Source: Christiangramia portivictoriae DSM 23547 (GTDB taxonomy: Bacteria; Bacteroidota; Bacteroidia; Flavobacteriales; Flavobacteriaceae). Taken from it: a stretch of DNA of 64,000 bases. Shown piece after piece: positions 26,914 through 37,000 of the stretch. A program made the position numbers and the translations under genes. The stretch lies in the NCBI RefSeq assembly GCF_000423045.1, contig NZ_KE383971.1, positions 816,092 to 880,091 on the forward strand, in the 5' to 3' direction. The notes beneath the pieces were generated by a model. That model made no database searches. It was not told where the DNA came from and saw only the letters and a program-made list of their open reading frames with translations. Position 1 is the first letter of the stretch; each line of letters opens with the position of its first letter.

Positions 26914-27546
26914 TTAGGCTTTTACTGCATTTAGAATTTCGGTATCACCAGAAAGAATTTCAAAGGTTTGGTTCTTTCTTACATCATCTTCCAGTACGGC
27001 AACCAGAGTGCGGGCAACGTCTGCCCTGGAAATTTCGCCCATTTCTGAAAGTTTTTCTTTCAGTTTGATTTTTCCTGATGCATCATTGTTGGTTAGTGAA
27101 CCTGGGCGTACAATGGTATAGTCGATACCGCTGCTTCTTAAATATTCATCAGCGTTTTGTTTTGCCTTTAAATACTCATGCAGATCTTCACTAATAGAAG
27201 GATCATCTGCGCCCATGGAACTCAACATTACAAATTTCGATGCTCCGGAACTCTTAGCTGCATCTGTGAGTTTTTTAGCTCCTTCCTGATCTACTCCAAT
27301 CACGTTCTTCCCACCAGATCCAGCTGCAAATATCACTTTATGGGCATTCTGAGTGGTATGACCCAGATCCTTCTCCAGGTCACCCAGGATCGTTTTTACG
27401 TTCTGTGATTTAAATTCCTTTTGCTGTTCCTCTTTGCGAACCATGGCGATAGGCTCATATTCTGAAGAGTTTTTCAAAAGATCCACAATAATTTTTCCTG
27501 TAGTTCCGGTTGCTCCGGCAACTAATACATTTTTTTCTTTACTCAT
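26914..27546 (-). CDS. NAD(P)-binding atypical SDR (YwnB/HSCARG-like)
   Basis: 210 residues, Rossmann fold: VLVAGATGTTGKIIVDLL at the N-terminus is the NAD(P) glycine-rich loop (GATGxTG). Then FVMLSSMGADD and YTIVRPGSLTN resemble NAD(P)H-binding atypical short-chain dehydrogenases, which often sense redox state or reduce quinones. Last gene of an operon with a quinone oxidoreductase, a MarR regulator and DoxX (37-base gap to the former). Confidence 0.88.
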   Translation of the reverse strand: MSKEKNVLVAGATGTTGKIIVDLLKNSSEYEPIAMVRKEEQQKEFKSQNVKTILGDLEKDLGHTTQNAHKVIFAAGSGGKNVIGVDQEGAKKLTDAAKSSGASKFVMLSSMGADDPSISEDLHEYLKAKQNADEYLRSSGIDYTIVRPGSLTNNDASGKIKLKEKLSEMGEISRADVARTLVAVLEDDVRKNQTFEILSGDTEILNAVKA

Positions 27547-27582
27547 AACAATAATTTTAATTTTTGGTTCTCAGTGTTCTGT

Positions 27583-28584
27583 TTAATTATTTTCGAAAGT
27601 TTCAGCCAGGCTTACGATTACTTTTCCCTGGGCTCTGCCTGTAGCCAGATATTCGAAGGCATCCACAGCTTTATTGAAGGAATAAACCAGGTCAATAACT
27701 GGTCTAATGGTTCGGTCTTCTACCATCGTTTTGATTTCCTGAAGTTGAGCGGCGTTTGGCTGCATCCAGGTTAAAGTGTACTGAGCAGATTTTTCCTGAA
27801 TAAGTTTGCTGAGCTTTTCTGGCATCTCATAGTTGGTCATACCCATTTGCTTAGCCGTTTTTTCATCTGGTGGTCCAACGATACTCGTAACTTTTCCACC
27901 ATCTTTAATGATTTCGAAAGCATCAAATGTATATTGATCACCCAGTGTGTCGAAGACGATATCAAGGTTGTTCGCAACTTCCTTATAATCTTCGTTCTTG
28001 TAGTCTATCACTCTATCTGCACCTAATGCTTTTACCCATTCCACATTGGTGTCACTTGTGGTAGTATTAACAATGGCACCAATGGATTTGGCGTACTGGA
28101 TGGCGAAACTTCCCACACCACCAGAACCTGCATGGATAAGAATGCGATCGTCTTTCTTGATGTCTGCTTTTTGCAGCGCCTGCATGGCGGTAAGTCCGGC
28201 AAGCGGTAGAGAGGAAGCTTTCTCGAAAGTCACGTTTTCAGGCTTATGTGCGATCACATTAGCATCTACGGCTACAAACTCAGCTACTGTTCCCATATAA
28301 TCCTGGGGTACACGACCGTAGACCTCATCACCAACTTTAAAATTTTTCACCTTTTTCCCAATTTCGACAATTTCACCACTCATGTCATAGCCAATTCCGG
28401 TGGGAAGATCCAGCTTCAACATGTCTTTTAGATGACCCTGAACAAGCTTATAATCGATTGGGTTTAAGGCGGCAGCTTTTACCGCTACAAGAACATCATT
28501 GTCAGAAATTTCAGGTTTGCTGGTTTCAGCAAATTCAAGACCTTCCTTAATTTCTCCGTATTTCTTTATTTGTAATGCTTTCAT
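27583..28584 (-). CDS. Zinc-independent NADPH:quinone oxidoreductase (MDR superfamily)
   Basis: 333 residues. N-terminal GroES-like domain (MKALQIKKYGEIKEGLEFAE; NPIDYKLVQG). Cofactor domain with ILIHAGSGGVGSFAIQYAKS (AxxGxGxxG). No Cys/His catalytic-zinc pattern is seen, which fits the QOR/CurA-type reductases acting on quinones or enals. It starts 4 bases after the MarR gene stop, and both are likely induced together under electrophile or peroxide stress. Confidence 0.9.
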   Translation of the reverse strand: MKALQIKKYGEIKEGLEFAETSKPEISDNDVLVAVKAAALNPIDYKLVQGHLKDMLKLDLPTGIGYDMSGEIVEIGKKVKNFKVGDEVYGRVPQDYMGTVAEFVAVDANVIAHKPENVTFEKASSLPLAGLTAMQALQKADIKKDDRILIHAGSGGVGSFAIQYAKSIGAIVNTTTSDTNVEWVKALGADRVIDYKNEDYKEVANNLDIVFDTLGDQYTFDAFEIIKDGGKVTSIVGPPDEKTAKQMGMTNYEMPEKLSKLIQEKSAQYTLTWMQPNAAQLQEIKTMVEDRTIRPVIDLVYSFNKAVDAFEYLATGRAQGKVIVSLAETFENN

Positions 28585-28588
28585 AATT

Positions 28589-29062
28589 TTATTTTTTTGA
28601 ATTTATGTTCATTTCCTTTTCATTATTCAAAATCTCTATCCAGGAGTCGAGTGTTTTCTTCAGCAATAGAACATCTGTAACCTCCACATCCTCATGAAGA
28701 AGCTTTCCCAGTAAATCTTCTGGGATGCTTTTGGCTTCCTCTTTAAATGAAAGGCCTTTGCTGGTCAAACTAACCATAACCGTTCTCTCATCTTCTGAAG
28801 AACGGGTACGTACCACCAGGTCATTCTTCTGCATACGCTGAATGAGAGGGGACAACGTATTGGTATTTAGTAACAATTTCTTACCAATCTCGTTTACAGT
28901 TTGAGCATCCTTCTCCCATAGTACAAGCAAGACGAGATATTGAGGATAGGTGAGACCCATCGTATCCAGGTATGGCTTATAGGCTCTGGTAATTAATCGC
29001 GATACTGAATACAGTGGAAAACAGATTTGATTTTCCAGTTTGAGATCTTCGTATTTTTCCAT
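28589..29062 (-). CDS. MarR-family regulator, OhrR-like with N-terminal redox cysteine
   Basis: 157 residues with winged-helix DNA-binding region (about 60-115: VNEIGKKLLLNTNTLSPLIQ, then VVRTRSSEDERTVMVSLT). The N-terminus, NQICFPLYSVSRLI, has a Cys at about residue 14. It matches in position the peroxide-sensing Cys of OhrR and related one-Cys or two-Cys MarR proteins; no second sensing Cys is visible, so a one-Cys mechanism is likely. The start overlaps the DoxX stop by one base (TAATG). A perfect palindrome upstream of the operon (29507-29523) is the natural operator candidate. Confidence 0.9.
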   Translation of the reverse strand: MEKYEDLKLENQICFPLYSVSRLITRAYKPYLDTMGLTYPQYLVLLVLWEKDAQTVNEIGKKLLLNTNTLSPLIQRMQKNDLVVRTRSSEDERTVMVSLTSKGLSFKEEAKSIPEDLLGKLLHEDVEVTDVLLLKKTLDSWIEILNNEKEMNINSKK

Positions 29063-29493
29063 TACGCTTCTTTTTTAGAATTTCTCCAGGCGGTCCATGC
29101 GCCGGTAGACCATAATACCCATATAATAAGGACTGGCTGAAAAAACAATCTTATCAATCTTGCTCTATCTGAATCCAGAACACCAAAAGCATCTGTACCA
29201 TTTACATACTGCGCAATATTTCCAGGGAAGATCAAAACAAAGAAAATAGCCAGGAACCATCCTATTTTTACACGCTGACTTTTCCAGAATAGTAAGGCAA
29301 GTCCCAGTATCATTTCAACGATCCCGGAGAGTATGACCACGAGATCTTTACTCATGGGGATCCAATCTGGAACCTGCGCCTGGAAGTCCACCCGGTTAAA
29401 TGTTAAGTGACTGAATCCTGCATAGATCATAAAGACCGATAGTAATATTCGGAAGATATTCTGCAGTGTGGTAGTTTCTATATAATTCTTCAT
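29062..29493 (-). CDS. DoxX-family membrane protein
   Basis: About 143 residues from ATG at 29493 (MKNYIETTTLQNIFRI); the frame continues upstream through the operator, so the longer version is unlikely. Four membrane helices and the DoxX pattern FMIYAGFSHLTFNRVDFQAQ. Such proteins join membrane redox or thiol-stress complexes. First gene of the DoxX-MarR-QOR-SDR operon. Confidence 0.85.
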   Translation of the reverse strand: MKNYIETTTLQNIFRILLSVFMIYAGFSHLTFNRVDFQAQVPDWIPMSKDLVVILSGIVEMILGLALLFWKSQRVKIGWFLAIFFVLIFPGNIAQYVNGTDAFGVLDSDRARLIRLFFQPVLIIWVLWSTGAWTAWRNSKKEA

Positions 29494-29506
29494 TGCATTT
29501 AATTTA

Positions 29507-29523
29507 GCACGATTATATCGTGC
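29507..29523. promoter_or_regulatory. Candidate MarR/OhrR-type operator
   Basis: GCACGAT-TAT-ATCGTGC, a perfect 7-3-7 palindrome, 13 bases upstream of the DoxX start. The flanking TCGTGCGCGAT (29518-29528) adds a second partial dyad. Control by the operon's own MarR protein is inferred. Confidence 0.7.
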
Positions 29524-29629
29524 GCGATGCAAATTTAAGCTGAACGAAACGTTGTCGAGGTAGACTTACGAAAAGTTTAACTTCTCGCGAAAATATAGAT
29601 GCCTGTTAGCAAATGTTAATGAACTCCGA

Positions 29630-30151
29630 TCAGCTTCTTTTTACATCGTCCAGCAGCCAGTTGTTCACAGACCTGTTATCTTGTGAATGGATTACCACAA
29701 TATTCCCGGTTGTTTCAAAAACCACTGCTTTTACATCTTCCAGTTCTATGATGTTTGATTCTCTTAATTTCGAGCGTAGATCGGTGACCGTAACCCTGGC
29801 TTTTTTAAGATTATCATGAAGGATATTATTTCCATCCATTAATAGCAGCGGAGAATTATCTATAGCTTCTCTGAAAAAATCCCATCTGCGCAAATAGGCT
29901 GCGACCAACTGAAATAGGTAAATAAAGAAGAGACCTATCATGCCTTCAGGAAGCGTTACAGAATCTGAAAGTACCGTGGTGGCCAGCATCGAACCTACCG
30001 CAACGGTCATTGCAAAGTCAAAACTGGACATTTTTGAAAAGCTTCTTTTTCCGAAGATCCTGGTATATATGATGATTGAAATATAAATTCCCAGACAGGA
30101 AATGACAATTGCTAAAGCAGAATTCAGAGTTAAATCAAACCATTTTTCCAT
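29630..30151 (-). CDS. DUF421 (YetF-like) membrane protein
   Basis: 173 residues. Three N-terminal helices (about 8-28, 43-62, 70-90) with FGKRSFSKMSSFDFAMTVAV, then the DUF421 soluble domain (LLMDGNNILHDNLKKARVTV and DLRSKLRESNIIELEDVKAV). The family is linked to spore coat or envelope functions in Bacillus but is undefined in Bacteroidota. Single gene. Confidence 0.9.
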   Translation of the reverse strand: MEKWFDLTLNSALAIVISCLGIYISIIIYTRIFGKRSFSKMSSFDFAMTVAVGSMLATTVLSDSVTLPEGMIGLFFIYLFQLVAAYLRRWDFFREAIDNSPLLLMDGNNILHDNLKKARVTVTDLRSKLRESNIIELEDVKAVVFETTGNIVVIHSQDNRSVNNWLLDDVKRS

Positions 30152-30198
30152 AGAAAAGAATTTTAATAATCTTGAGTTCGTAACATGATTAAATAAAA

Positions 30199-30225
30199 AA
30201 GCCGCTGATAAGAATCAGCGGCTTG
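30199..30225 (-). terminator. Terminator of katE
   Basis: Minus strand AAGCCGCTGATT-CTT-ATCAGCGGCTT followed by TTTTATTT, 13 bases after the katE stop. Confidence 0.88.
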
Positions 30226-30237
30226 ATCTTGGATGCC

Positions 30238-32364
30238 TTATACAGGTATGGACATTGCTTCTTTCTGCCTGCTCCAGTTTCTGTGAGCAGCAATTTGTTC
30301 AATAAATTTTTCAGGAGTTTTACCAACCAATACAGCGGCATCGTCCTTAAACTTTTTCAGGTAGGTGTTTTCAATTTTATCCATTACCTCCTTATCCAGC
30401 GCAATAGCCTTGCAATGCTTCAATGTTTCATTAATGAACTTAGCAGTTTTAGGAGCTTTGTTTAAAGCTTCCAGACTTTTCGCGCCTCCTGGAACATAGA
30501 TAGCGTCAAACAGAACACTTTCTGTAGTTAATAAAGCTGCGTCTACCTTATGACTTTTGCCCTGATCACACTTTACCGTACCTCCGTGCGGAGCAAGTAA
30601 CTGAACCATGGCACCCTTATCTTCCAGGGCTTTCTTCATCTTTCCAGCGGCTTCACCGTTAAATCCATCGCCTACAAGGAAACCGATCTGGCGGGTGGCG
30701 ATACTATCAGATTTCAAATGCGTTAAACTCAGTGCTTCAGATTTATCGAGGTAATTCTTTTTCTTTGGTGGCTGGTGCTTTTCAACATCAGCATCTGCTC
30801 CAATTGCCTGGTTTACCGGACCATCAACTTTACCCGGGATTTCCATACCCAATCCTTCAGCAACTCTTGTCGCAAGATCCTCATCGATCTGGTTGATGAT
30901 GTATAGCATACGCTCCTTGATATGATCATAAGTACATTTACCAATTTCGAAAGTATAAGCATCTGCAACATGATCCTTCTCCCAGTCGGTTAAACTTCTA
31001 TAGAACATTGCCGGTTGTGAGTAATGATCATTAAAGCTTTCGCTTCTGGCTCTTACCTTTCTGGCATCGATACGTTCCTCGTAAGATGTAAACCCACCTT
31101 CAGCCATTTTTGCCAGGTGCGGGCAACCTCCTCCAATAGAATTAGGGAAATAAGCGGTTTTTCCTTTATTGATGGTCATTCTCATGTGCGCGTCACGCTG
31201 ATTGTTATGCGTTTCGTTCACCGGGCGGTTGATTGGTAGCTCATGAAAGTTAGGACTGCCCAGTCTTGATAACTGTGTATCTGTATAAGAGAATAACCTG
31301 CCTTGTAGAAGTGGATCGTTAGAAAAGTCTATTCCGGGAACGATATGACCTGGGTGAAAAGCAACCTGTTCAGTTTCCGCAAAGAAGTTATCTGGGTTAC
31401 GATTTAGGGTCATCTTACCAATACGTTGTACCGGCACCATTTCTTCAGGGATCAGTTTTGTTGGATCAAGGATGTCAAATTCGAACTTATGTTCATCTTC
31501 TTCAGGAATGATCTGGAGTCCAAGTTCCCATTCAGGAAAGTGTCCCGCATCGATCGCATCCCATAGATCTCTTCTATGGAAGTCGGTATCTGCTCCATGA
31601 ATTTTAACCGCTTCGTCCCAGGTTACAGAATGTGTACCTAAAAGTGGCTTCCAGTGAAATTTGACGAAATGTGATTTTCCTTCAGCGTTAACCAATCTGA
31701 AGGTGTGAATACCGAACCCTTCCATCATTCGTAAACTTCTTGGAATGGCACGATCACTCATTACCCAGATATGGTTGTGCAGGGTTTCCGTAGTATGGGA
31801 GACGAAGTCGTAGAATGTATCGTGGGCAGATGCAGCCTGTGGAATCTCACGGTCCGGCTCAGGTTTTACGGCATGTATGAGATCAGGAAACTTCATGGAG
31901 TCCTGGATAAAAAATACCGGCATATTATTCCCTACCAGATCAAAAATTCCTTCTTCAGTATAAAATTTCACCGCGAATCCACGAACATCTCTTGCCAGGT
32001 CTGCCGAACCTTTAGAACCTGCAACGGTAGAGAATCTTACGAAAACAGGGGTTTTTCTGTTGGTATCAGTAAAAATTGGAGCTTTGGTATATGTTTCCAT
32101 GCTCTCATAAAGCTCAAAATACCCATGAGCACCGCTACCTCTTGCATGTACGATCCTTTCCGGAATTCTTTCGTGGTCAAAATGGGTAATCTTCTCTCTT
32201 AATATAAAATCCTCCAGTAAGGTGGCACCTCTTTCTCCGGCCTTCAGGGAATTATTGGTATCGTTCACTTTGACTCCCTGGTTGGTGGTCATAGTTTTAC
32301 CCTCAGCATTTTTAGTGTTTTTACTGAGGTCCTGGGACTTTTTATCCTTCTCTTTCTCGCTCAT
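30238..32364 (-). CDS. katE: Large-subunit monofunctional heme catalase (HPII type)
   Basis: 708 residues, the length of clade-2 catalases. The heme-binding core has VHARGSGAHGYFE (distal His), RFSTVAGSKGSADLARDVRG, and the proximal RLFSYTDTQLSRLG with the Tyr heme ligand. The C-terminal 150 residues (about 560-700) form the DJ-1/PfpI-like flavodoxin domain of HPII enzymes (VGDGFNGEAAGKMKKALEDK). It decomposes H2O2. The N-terminus is hydrophilic with no signal peptide. It is the intact catalase in the window, since the katG at 48834-51131 carries a nonsense codon. Confidence 0.95.
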   Translation of the reverse strand: MSEKEKDKKSQDLSKNTKNAEGKTMTTNQGVKVNDTNNSLKAGERGATLLEDFILREKITHFDHERIPERIVHARGSGAHGYFELYESMETYTKAPIFTDTNRKTPVFVRFSTVAGSKGSADLARDVRGFAVKFYTEEGIFDLVGNNMPVFFIQDSMKFPDLIHAVKPEPDREIPQAASAHDTFYDFVSHTTETLHNHIWVMSDRAIPRSLRMMEGFGIHTFRLVNAEGKSHFVKFHWKPLLGTHSVTWDEAVKIHGADTDFHRRDLWDAIDAGHFPEWELGLQIIPEEDEHKFEFDILDPTKLIPEEMVPVQRIGKMTLNRNPDNFFAETEQVAFHPGHIVPGIDFSNDPLLQGRLFSYTDTQLSRLGSPNFHELPINRPVNETHNNQRDAHMRMTINKGKTAYFPNSIGGGCPHLAKMAEGGFTSYEERIDARKVRARSESFNDHYSQPAMFYRSLTDWEKDHVADAYTFEIGKCTYDHIKERMLYIINQIDEDLATRVAEGLGMEIPGKVDGPVNQAIGADADVEKHQPPKKKNYLDKSEALSLTHLKSDSIATRQIGFLVGDGFNGEAAGKMKKALEDKGAMVQLLAPHGGTVKCDQGKSHKVDAALLTTESVLFDAIYVPGGAKSLEALNKAPKTAKFINETLKHCKAIALDKEVMDKIENTYLKKFKDDAAVLVGKTPEKFIEQIAAHRNWSRQKEAMSIPV

Positions 32365-32580
32365 CTTTATTAATTTATTAATATGGTTGAATTAAAATTA
32401 ACAACAAAAAAAGAGACGAGTGTGCGATATTGACATCGCTACATGCGTTTATGGAGTTTTTCACATAGTTATAACAACGTGAAGGTAATTTTTGGAAATG
32501 CTTAACAGAGTATGGCGTTCAACGTGACATCATGATAAAAATGCTCTTTCTAAAACCAGTGCAGGTCTAAACTGAAATAC

Positions 32581-33792
32581 TTAATTGGGTTTTGACAGAG
32601 AGAAATTAAAGGTGGTTCCCTGATTAAGAACACTTTTTACTGAAATTTCACCGTTCATGGTATCTACAAGTTTCTGGACAGTGCTAAGGCCAATCCCATG
32701 GCCGCGCTCTCCCGGAGTTCCATCTACTTCTATAACCGTAAAAAGGTCAAAGATCTGGTCTAGTTTTTCTTCAGGAATGCCAATGCCATTATCTGTCACA
32801 GAAAAATAGTAGAAGTTATTTTCTTCGCTGCAATCTATCTCGATCACAATCTCTTCAGCGGTGTTGTATTTAAGGCTATTGCTTATAAGATTCATCATGA
32901 TTTGGCCTAATCCGGCTCTGTTCCCACGAATTTTTAAGTTTTCCTCCGGAAGCCTAATGTCGCAATTAGCATCTATATGCAGCAGGTCAATGGTATCTTC
33001 CAATAGATCATTCAGAAAAAATTCTTTGACTTCTGAAGCTTTTGTGCCAACTTCAGAATAGTATTCCAGCAACCCGGTGATATACTCACTCAGCTTAAGT
33101 CCTGAATTTTTAATATAATCCAGATATTCTTTCCCTTTTTCATCCAGAACACTGGCATATTTCGCCTTAACAATATCTGAGGTGATAATCATGTTGGCCA
33201 GGGGCATTTTAAGATCATGGCTTACATTCCCTGCAAATTCCCGCAGAATTTTATTATTCTCGAGCTGTCGGCTCTGAACTTTCTTAAGCCTGCTATTCTG
33301 CAGGTGGTAATCATATAAAATCTCTACCTGCTTACCCAGGGCGATCAGGGATCTCTTTTGATGTATATTAAGTTTTTTCGGGGTTTTATTGATAACACAA
33401 AGTGTTCCCAGCGGCAAACCTTTGTTGTCTAGAATAGGAACCCCGGCATAGGATCTAAAATGCGTTTCTTCATTCAGCACAAGCGGATTGTCTGCAAAGC
33501 GGCTATCTTCCAAGGCGTTGTCCACCTCAAAAACCTTGTTGGGTTCCAGGATGGCATGTCCGCAAAAGGATACATCGCGGCCGGTTTGATCTGCACCAAG
33601 ACCTTTTTTGGATTTGAACCACTGTATCTCCTTATCCAGAATGGTAAGCAGTGCTACCGAAGTACCACAGATTTCACTGGCCAGTGTCGTAATGTTATCA
33701 TATGATTCCTGCGGAAGGGAGTCAAGAAGTCCTAGTTGTCTAACACTTCGTAATCTCAGATCTTCGTTTTCTGGTATTTCAGGCTCTTTCAT
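32581..33792 (-). CDS. GAF-domain sensor histidine kinase
   Basis: 403 residues, cytoplasmic (no membrane helix). A GAF domain at about 25-155 (VALLTILDKEIQWFKSKKGL; DVSFCGHAILEP; GVPILDNKGLPLGTLCVI) is followed by a HisKA phospho-acceptor (EFAGNVSHDLKMPLANM, His near residue 190). A HATPase domain has NLISNSLKYN (N box), FSVTDNGIGIPEEKL (G1) and GERGHGIGLSTVQKL (G2). The GAF type resembles diffusible-signal or redox/light sensors. No response regulator is adjacent. Confidence 0.93.
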   Translation of the reverse strand: MKEPEIPENEDLRLRSVRQLGLLDSLPQESYDNITTLASEICGTSVALLTILDKEIQWFKSKKGLGADQTGRDVSFCGHAILEPNKVFEVDNALEDSRFADNPLVLNEETHFRSYAGVPILDNKGLPLGTLCVINKTPKKLNIHQKRSLIALGKQVEILYDYHLQNSRLKKVQSRQLENNKILREFAGNVSHDLKMPLANMIITSDIVKAKYASVLDEKGKEYLDYIKNSGLKLSEYITGLLEYYSEVGTKASEVKEFFLNDLLEDTIDLLHIDANCDIRLPEENLKIRGNRAGLGQIMMNLISNSLKYNTAEEIVIEIDCSEENNFYYFSVTDNGIGIPEEKLDQIFDLFTVIEVDGTPGERGHGIGLSTVQKLVDTMNGEISVKSVLNQGTTFNFSLSKPN

Positions 33793-34030
33793 ATAATGTA
33801 AATATATCGTTGATGGCGGTAATTGCTGGTTTTAAGGTTTTCAAAAGTACATTTCCTAAATGCTTCGCGCAAATATGACTATTTCTTTGGTTTGCCAATT
33901 AAGCAATTTAATAATCTCTAGATGAACAGATTCCCTTTTTATTTTAATCTGAAAGCTATAAGCATACAGATTGGTTGATGAGCTTTGAGATTCTCTATAT
34001 CTTTAATTTTTCAAAAATATAGACAGCTCT

Positions 34031-37000
34031 ATGCAGATCACCAATGCTTACCAGAATAACCTTAAGAACCTTAGCCTTGAGATCCCTGAAAATAAATTGA
34101 TAGTTCTTACGGGACTTTCAGGTTCTGGCAAGTCATCCCTGGCCATGGGGGTTATTGGAAACGAAGGTTACCGGTATTTCCTGGAAAGTTTACCTGCATA
34201 TAATCAGCAGAACGCAAATCTCATTCCCACTGCGGAAGTCGATGATATCAAAGATCTTCCTCCGGTAATAAAAGTAGAGCAGTCTAAACGGTTTCAGTCC
34301 ATTAATACCACTTTTGGAACTCTTTCTGAAATTACCTCCATTTTTAGAATACTTTTCGCCCGTTACTCTGCGAATAAACCCATGAGTAAATCGCTGTTCT
34401 CATTCAATCATCCTAAAGGAGCCTGCCAGACCTGCCGCGGAATTGGGGAAGCGGAATACATCGACATCGAAAAACTGGTAGGTGATGAAAATAAGACTTT
34501 AAGAGAGGGAGCGATTACCACAACTTTGCCCGGTGGTTATATAGTGTATTCACAGATCACTGTCGAAGAACTGGATAAGGTATGCCATGCTCATGGTTTC
34601 AGCGTTGATATACCCTGGAAAGAACTTAGCGATGAGCAGAAGGATGTCGTACTGAATGGGAGCGATCGACTAAAGGTTTTCTACGGAAAACACACGCTGG
34701 AATCGAGGTTACGCTGGGAAGGTTTTAAGGCAAAACCAAGAGAAGAAGGCTATTATAAGGGAATGTTACCCATTATGCAGGATATTTTAAAAAGAGACCG
34801 GAACAAGAATATTCTGAGGTTCGCCAGTTCCAGTCTTTGTCCCGCCTGTCATGGCGCCAGGATCAAACCAGATCATCTCAAATTTAAATGGCAGGACAGG
34901 AATTTTGCCGAATGGATGGATCTGCCGCTGGCTGAATTAAATAAAATTTTACAAGACCTGAATCTAAAGGCTGGCGAACAGGATCTTGTCCATAAGATCA
35001 AGGTGCAACTTGGAGATCTGGTACAGCTGGGAATGGGTAATTACTGTCTAAGCACCCCAAGTTCCAAGATATCCTCTGGAGATGCCCAACGTGTAAAACT
35101 TATCAAGCAGGTAAACAGCAACCTGCAGGGCATACTTTATATTTTTGATGAACCATCCATTGGACTGGCAGAAAATTTTCAGAAACACCTACGTCATATA
35201 TTGCAAAGATTGATCGCCAGGGGAAATACGGTCATGGTCGTGGAGCATGATCTTGCATTTATTCGTTCTGCCGATTGGATCATAGAATTGGGGCCTGGCG
35301 CTGGTATTCATGGTGGTGAAATTCTCTTTAACGGTCCAATGGAAGAATTTCTGAATTCTGAATCCCTTTCCACTCCCACGCTGGAGGAAATAAAAGCTTC
35401 AGAAAAGGATGCTATAGAAATAGTAAAAAAGCCTACCGCTGCATTAAATATAAACGCAGGCGAACTAACGGTCATCTCCCGTATGAATGAGACGATCGAA
35501 AAACAGCTTCAGGAAATTTCCGAAGAAAAGGATTTGAAATTGATCACTGTGAGTGACCAGCCTATTGGCAAAACTCCGCGTTCGAATCCAGCTACCTATA
35601 CCGGCCTGGCCGATAAGATTCGGGATCTGCTGGCAAAATCCCAGGACGCAAAAACCCGGAAGCTGGCGAAAGGATCCTTTTCATTTAATAATAAAGCTGG
35701 CAGATGTGAGGAATGTGAGGGAGCCGGGGTGATCACACTTTCCATGAACGTGATGGGAACGATAAACCAGGTTTGTCCGGTTTGTAAGGGTAAGCGCTTT
35801 AAGAAACAAGTGCTGGAGGTTAGATGGAATGGGAAGAATATCGCAGATATTTACGATCTCAGCATTCGGGAGGCCATCGAATTTTTCGAAGCAGAAAGCA
35901 AAATACTCACTATTTTAAGGCTGATGCAGGACCTCGGACTGGATTATTTGAAATTAGGACAACCTTCGAATACTTTATCTGGAGGTGAAGCCCAGCGCAT
36001 CAAACTGACCAAGCATTTTGCCAAACCTTCTAAAGACAATATTTTAATACTTGAAGAGCCCAGTATTGGACTGCACCAGCGTAATGTGGGACAATTAATC
36101 ACTGCTTTGCATAAGCTAAAAGAGCAAACGGCAGGTATCGTTTGTATTGAAAATCATGAGCTTTTTAAACAACATGCAGACGCATTTTTCAATAATTCAG
36201 AAGATATTCTTGAAACATCTATTCCGGCTCCAGAATTCCAGCGAACAGACGAGATAAGGATTCTTGGAGCTCGTACACACTACTTAAAGAATCTTGACCT
36301 TGTTTTGCAGAAGAGTGCATTGATCACGGTAACAGGAATCTCGGGATCTGGAAAATCTTCATTGCTTATAGACACTCTGCATGCGTATGGAATGCAGGAA
36401 ATGACAAGGCAATTTTCAGCCTATCAACAGTCCAGGGTTGGAGTGAATTTTCAAATGGAAGTCGAACAAATCGATGGATTAACGCCTAGTATTTGTGTGA
36501 CCCGAAAAGTTCCTAACTTCACGAACAGGTCTGATCTTGCCAAGCAAACAGGAATTGATAAGCTGTTACGATTTGCATTTTCCCGTAAGGCAGAATTTGA
36601 GGGAGAAGAACTTTCTGCCAGTCATTTTTCCAATAATCATGAACTGGGAAAATGCCAGATTTGTGAGGGCCTGGGCGAGGAACTGCTTCCAGACATTACG
36701 AAACTGGCGCCCGATACCAGCTTGAGTGTTTCAGAAGGAGTTTTCGAGCATAACAAAGCGCTGTCTTACTATGGGCAGAGAGACAGCCAGTATATGGCCA
36801 TTCTGGAAGAAGTAGGTAAGGAATATGGCTTTGACCTCAGTACTGCGTTCGAAGAATTTTCCGAAGAACAGAAGATGATCATCTTTGAAGGAACCGGAGA
36901 GAAGGTGTGGGCAGCCCACTGGAAGTTCAAAACCAAAACCAGGGAAGGAATCCAGCAGATCAGGATGAAATGGGAGGGACTGAATAATTACCTGAAACAG

